From JBEKLJ01 sp050010255 (GTDB taxonomy: Bacteria; Acidobacteriota; Terriglobia; Bryobacterales; Bryobacteraceae): a stretch of 25,008 bases of DNA. The position numbers were made by a program, and so were the translations under genes. The notes below the pieces were generated by a model. The model saw nothing but the letters and a program-made list of their open reading frames with translations, searched no databases and was not told where the DNA came from. The stretch covers positions 1 to 25,008 of the forward strand of contig JBEKLJ010000018.1 of assembly GCA_050010255.1 (NCBI GenBank). Reading direction: 5' to 3'. Shown in pieces: positions 23,244 to 25,008 of this stretch; position 1 is the stretch's first letter, and each line of letters starts with the position of its first letter.

Positions 23244-24515
23244 ATGGGAACATCGCGTCGAGCATTTCTGGCGGCTGCCAGCGCTTCCGCTGCACGGGTC
23301 TTGACCGGGACCCCGAGCGACCGCATCCGCATCGCCCTGGTAGGCGCCGGAGGGCGGGGGCAGGATCTCCTCAGCGAGGTACGCCGGTCCGGCGAGAACG
23401 CAGAGATCGTGGCCGTCTGCGACGTGTGGCGCACCAACCGCGAGGCCATGGCCGCGCGCGTCCAGGAAGCCTTTGGAGCCGCGCCCAGACAGACCACCCG
23501 GTACGAAGAGTTGCTGGCGATGAAGGACCTTGACGCCGTGCTCATCGCCACGCCCGACTTCTCGCACACCAAGATCCTCGCCGACGCCGTGGCGGCCGGT
23601 AAGGACGCTTACGTCGAGAAGCCCTTCGCCATCGAATTCAGCGACGCGAAAAAGACCTATCTGGACGTCCAGCGCTCCAAGCAAGTAGTGCAAGTAGGCA
23701 CGCAGATGCGAAGCGAACCGGGGATGATCGGCGTGGCCGCGGCGCTCCACGCCGGCGCCATCGGCAAAGTGACGCGCGGGGCCATGGAAGTCCACTTCCA
23801 GGAGCCGCGCTGGCGCCGGGACTACAGCATGGTCAAGCCCGAGGACGTGGACTGGGAGGCGTTCTGCCTCGGAGGCCGCATCCGCCGGCCGTTCGACGCG
23901 CGCAGATTCCGGCAGTGGCAATTGTTCCGCGAGACCTCCAACGGCATTCCGGGGCTGTGGATGAGCCACTACATCGATCTGGCGGCGTGGTTCTTGAACA
24001 CACCCTACCCGAACAGCGCCGTTGCGCTGGGCGGGGTCTACCTGTGGAAGGACGGGCGCCAGACCACCGACGTCTTTCAGGCGACGCTCGAATACGGCGC
24101 TGCCGGCGCGCCTGGGCGCTTGACGCGCAGTGGCAGCGCATCCGGTGCGGAGGAAACGCTCTCGCGCGCGTCTCTGGAGAGTGAGACCCTCGTCACATTT
24201 GCCATGAGCCTGACCAATGCGGCCGGTAACCGGCACCTCTGGTTCGGCACCCGCGGCACACTGGACGCGACGGCCCTCCAAATCACGGGTGACGGCAGCC
24301 TCGACCCCAACCGAATCGCCGAGCCGCGGCAGATCGAGAAAGTGCCGTTGGAATCCCATATGGCCAATTTCCTGCGCTCGATCCGCAGCCGGCAGACGCC
24401 CCGGGCCGGCGTGCAGGCTGGCTTCGCGCATGCCGTGGCGGGCTCGATGGCGGCGATGTCCCTGGAAACCGGTCGCCGGGTCCGCTTCGACGCCGCCAAT
24501 CTGGAGCTGGTGTGA
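23244..24515 (+). CDS. Tat-exported Gfo/Idh/MocA-family oxidoreductase
   Basis: 423-residue protein with a twin-arginine signal (SRRAFLAAASASA), so it is folded before export to the periplasm. The Rossmann domain starts IRIALVGAGGRGQDLL, continues to IVAVCDVW, DAVLIATPDFSHTKI and AYVEKPFAIE, where EKP is the family motif; the C-terminal domain holds GLWMSHYIDLAAWFL, in which His is the usual catalytic-region residue. These enzymes act on sugars or inositols with a tightly held NAD(P), and secreted ones include the GH109-type glycosidases; which applies cannot be told. The ATG at 23244 has GGGGGT about 9-10 bases upstream. It is divergent from glgP. Its stop overlaps the start of the next gene by four bases (GTGA), so they act as a pair. 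Confidence 0.9.
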   Translation: MGTSRRAFLAAASASAARVLTGTPSDRIRIALVGAGGRGQDLLSEVRRSGENAEIVAVCDVWRTNREAMAARVQEAFGAAPRQTTRYEELLAMKDLDAVLIATPDFSHTKILADAVAAGKDAYVEKPFAIEFSDAKKTYLDVQRSKQVVQVGTQMRSEPGMIGVAAALHAGAIGKVTRGAMEVHFQEPRWRRDYSMVKPEDVDWEAFCLGGRIRRPFDARRFRQWQLFRETSNGIPGLWMSHYIDLAAWFLNTPYPNSAVALGGVYLWKDGRQTTDVFQATLEYGAAGAPGRLTRSGSASGAEETLSRASLESETLVTFAMSLTNAAGNRHLWFGTRGTLDATALQITGDGSLDPNRIAEPRQIEKVPLESHMANFLRSIRSRQTPRAGVQAGFAHAVAGSMAAMSLETGRRVRFDAANLELV

Positions 24516-25008
24516 CGCGTCGCCGCTTCCTGGAGTCGCTTGCCGAGGCGGCTCCGCTGACGGCCGCGCTTCCCGCCAAAGACGTTCCGCCCGTTCGAAC
24601 CATCGAGGTGTTCCCGGTTCGCTACCCCGTCAACGGCTATTTCAAGTTTCTTCCCAAGCCCGAGCGGCCCGCCGTGTTCGTCAAGCTGACCTGCGAAGAC
24701 GGCACGGTGGGATGGGGCCAGAGCGTCCCGCTCCCAACCTGGAGCTACGAAACGCTGGAGTCGGCGGCGAGCACGCTGCGCAACTACCTCGCGCCGGCGC
24801 TGATCGGCGGGAACCCCACGGATCTGGCCGCCGCGCACGCCGCCATGGACAAGGCCATCGCGCCTTCCTATTCGACCGGCATGCCGATTGCCAAGGCGGG
24901 CCTCGATCTGGCCTTGCACGACGCCGCGGGTAAGCTCGCTGGCAAGAGCCTGCCCGAGCTGTGGGGGAGAAAGCCGCTGGACCGCATCGCGCTGAGCTGG
25001 ACCGTCAA
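24512..25008 (+). CDS. Enolase-superfamily (mandelate racemase/muconate lactonizing enzyme) protein, 5' part
   Basis: The first 165 codons of a gene cut by the window edge. The N-terminus MTRRRFLESLAEAAPLTAA resembles a twin-arginine signal, though its hydrophobic part is weak. The mature start IEVFPVRYPVNGYF, then VFVKLTCEDGTVGWGQ, is the capping domain of the mandelate racemase/muconate lactonizing enzyme family, followed by IAKAGLDLALHDAAGKLAGK and LPELWGRK, which precede the barrel. The metal-binding and Lys residues lie beyond the window, so the reaction is unknown; racemases, epimerases and sugar-acid dehydratases are all possible. The GTG start at 24512 overlaps the upstream stop, with GGAG (24503-24506) five bases before it. 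Confidence 0.85.
   Translation, partial: MTRRRFLESLAEAAPLTAALPAKDVPPVRTIEVFPVRYPVNGYFKFLPKPERPAVFVKLTCEDGTVGWGQSVPLPTWSYETLESAASTLRNYLAPALIGGNPTDLAAAHAAMDKAIAPSYSTGMPIAKAGLDLALHDAAGKLAGKSLPELWGRKPLDRIALSWTV

Noticed and set aside
23112..24431. 440-codon upstream extension of the glgP frame
   Set aside because: It overlaps the Gfo/Idh/MocA gene completely on the other strand; glgP homology begins at the ATG at 23111, which has a Shine-Dalgarno.

Overview
The window is GC-rich (about two thirds G+C by eye) and densely coded. It looks like a chromosomal segment of a Gram-negative bacterium, most likely an acidobacterium of the Solibacter/Bryobacterales kind. Supporting signs are lpxB (lipid A), hpnE (hopanoid/squalene route), a Tat-exported Gfo/Idh/MocA oxidoreductase paired with an enolase-superfamily protein, a DUF4380-like secreted protein, TPR-decorated proteins and intergenic blocks resembling dispersed repeats. 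The taxonomic call is inference from gene content and repeat style; no rRNA gene is present. I see no tRNA, rRNA, insertion sequence, prophage or CRISPR array.

Layout. 108-1574 (-) is a polytopic membrane protein, possibly a glycan-assembly transferase. 1864-2688 (-) is an aldo/keto-reductase-fold protein without a recognisable catalytic tetrad. 2912-3501 (+) is a MazEF-type toxin-antitoxin pair with a palindromic operator over its promoter. 3520-10632 (-) is a six-gene, closely spaced run read leftwards: MerR-type HTH/TPR protein, thiL, a DUF4380-like secreted protein, a small secreted protein, a fused anthranilate synthase trpEG, and hpnE, the last two joined by an ATGA overlap. Reading right from the divergent promoter region are a Yip1-family membrane protein (10757-11503) and then feoA-feoB-trxB (11652-14819), an iron(II) uptake and thiol-redox cluster.

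Convergent to trxB is a pair read leftwards: lpxB (16828-18003), overlapping by 11 bases an M1-aminopeptidase-like gene (14859-16838) whose zinc-site residues are all replaced. Rightwards from a CIRCE-controlled promoter come groES-groEL (18227-20197), closed by a strong intrinsic terminator. The following 331-base gap is packed with repeats: seven heptamer units, the terminator, a probable dispersed repeat and four successive hairpins. glgP, an alpha-glucan phosphorylase, reads left (20529-23111). Divergent from it, a Tat-exported Gfo/Idh/MocA protein overlaps the start of a mandelate racemase/muconate lactonizing enzyme relative that runs off the right edge.

Most genes are housekeeping or envelope functions. 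The most interesting items are the pseudo-aminopeptidase with TPRs coupled to lpxB, the active-site-less AKR, three promoters placed so close to start codons that the mRNAs may be leaderless, a repeat that appears to provide the trxB ribosome-binding site, and the hairpin/heptamer block after groEL. I did not find a clearly new multi-gene system.
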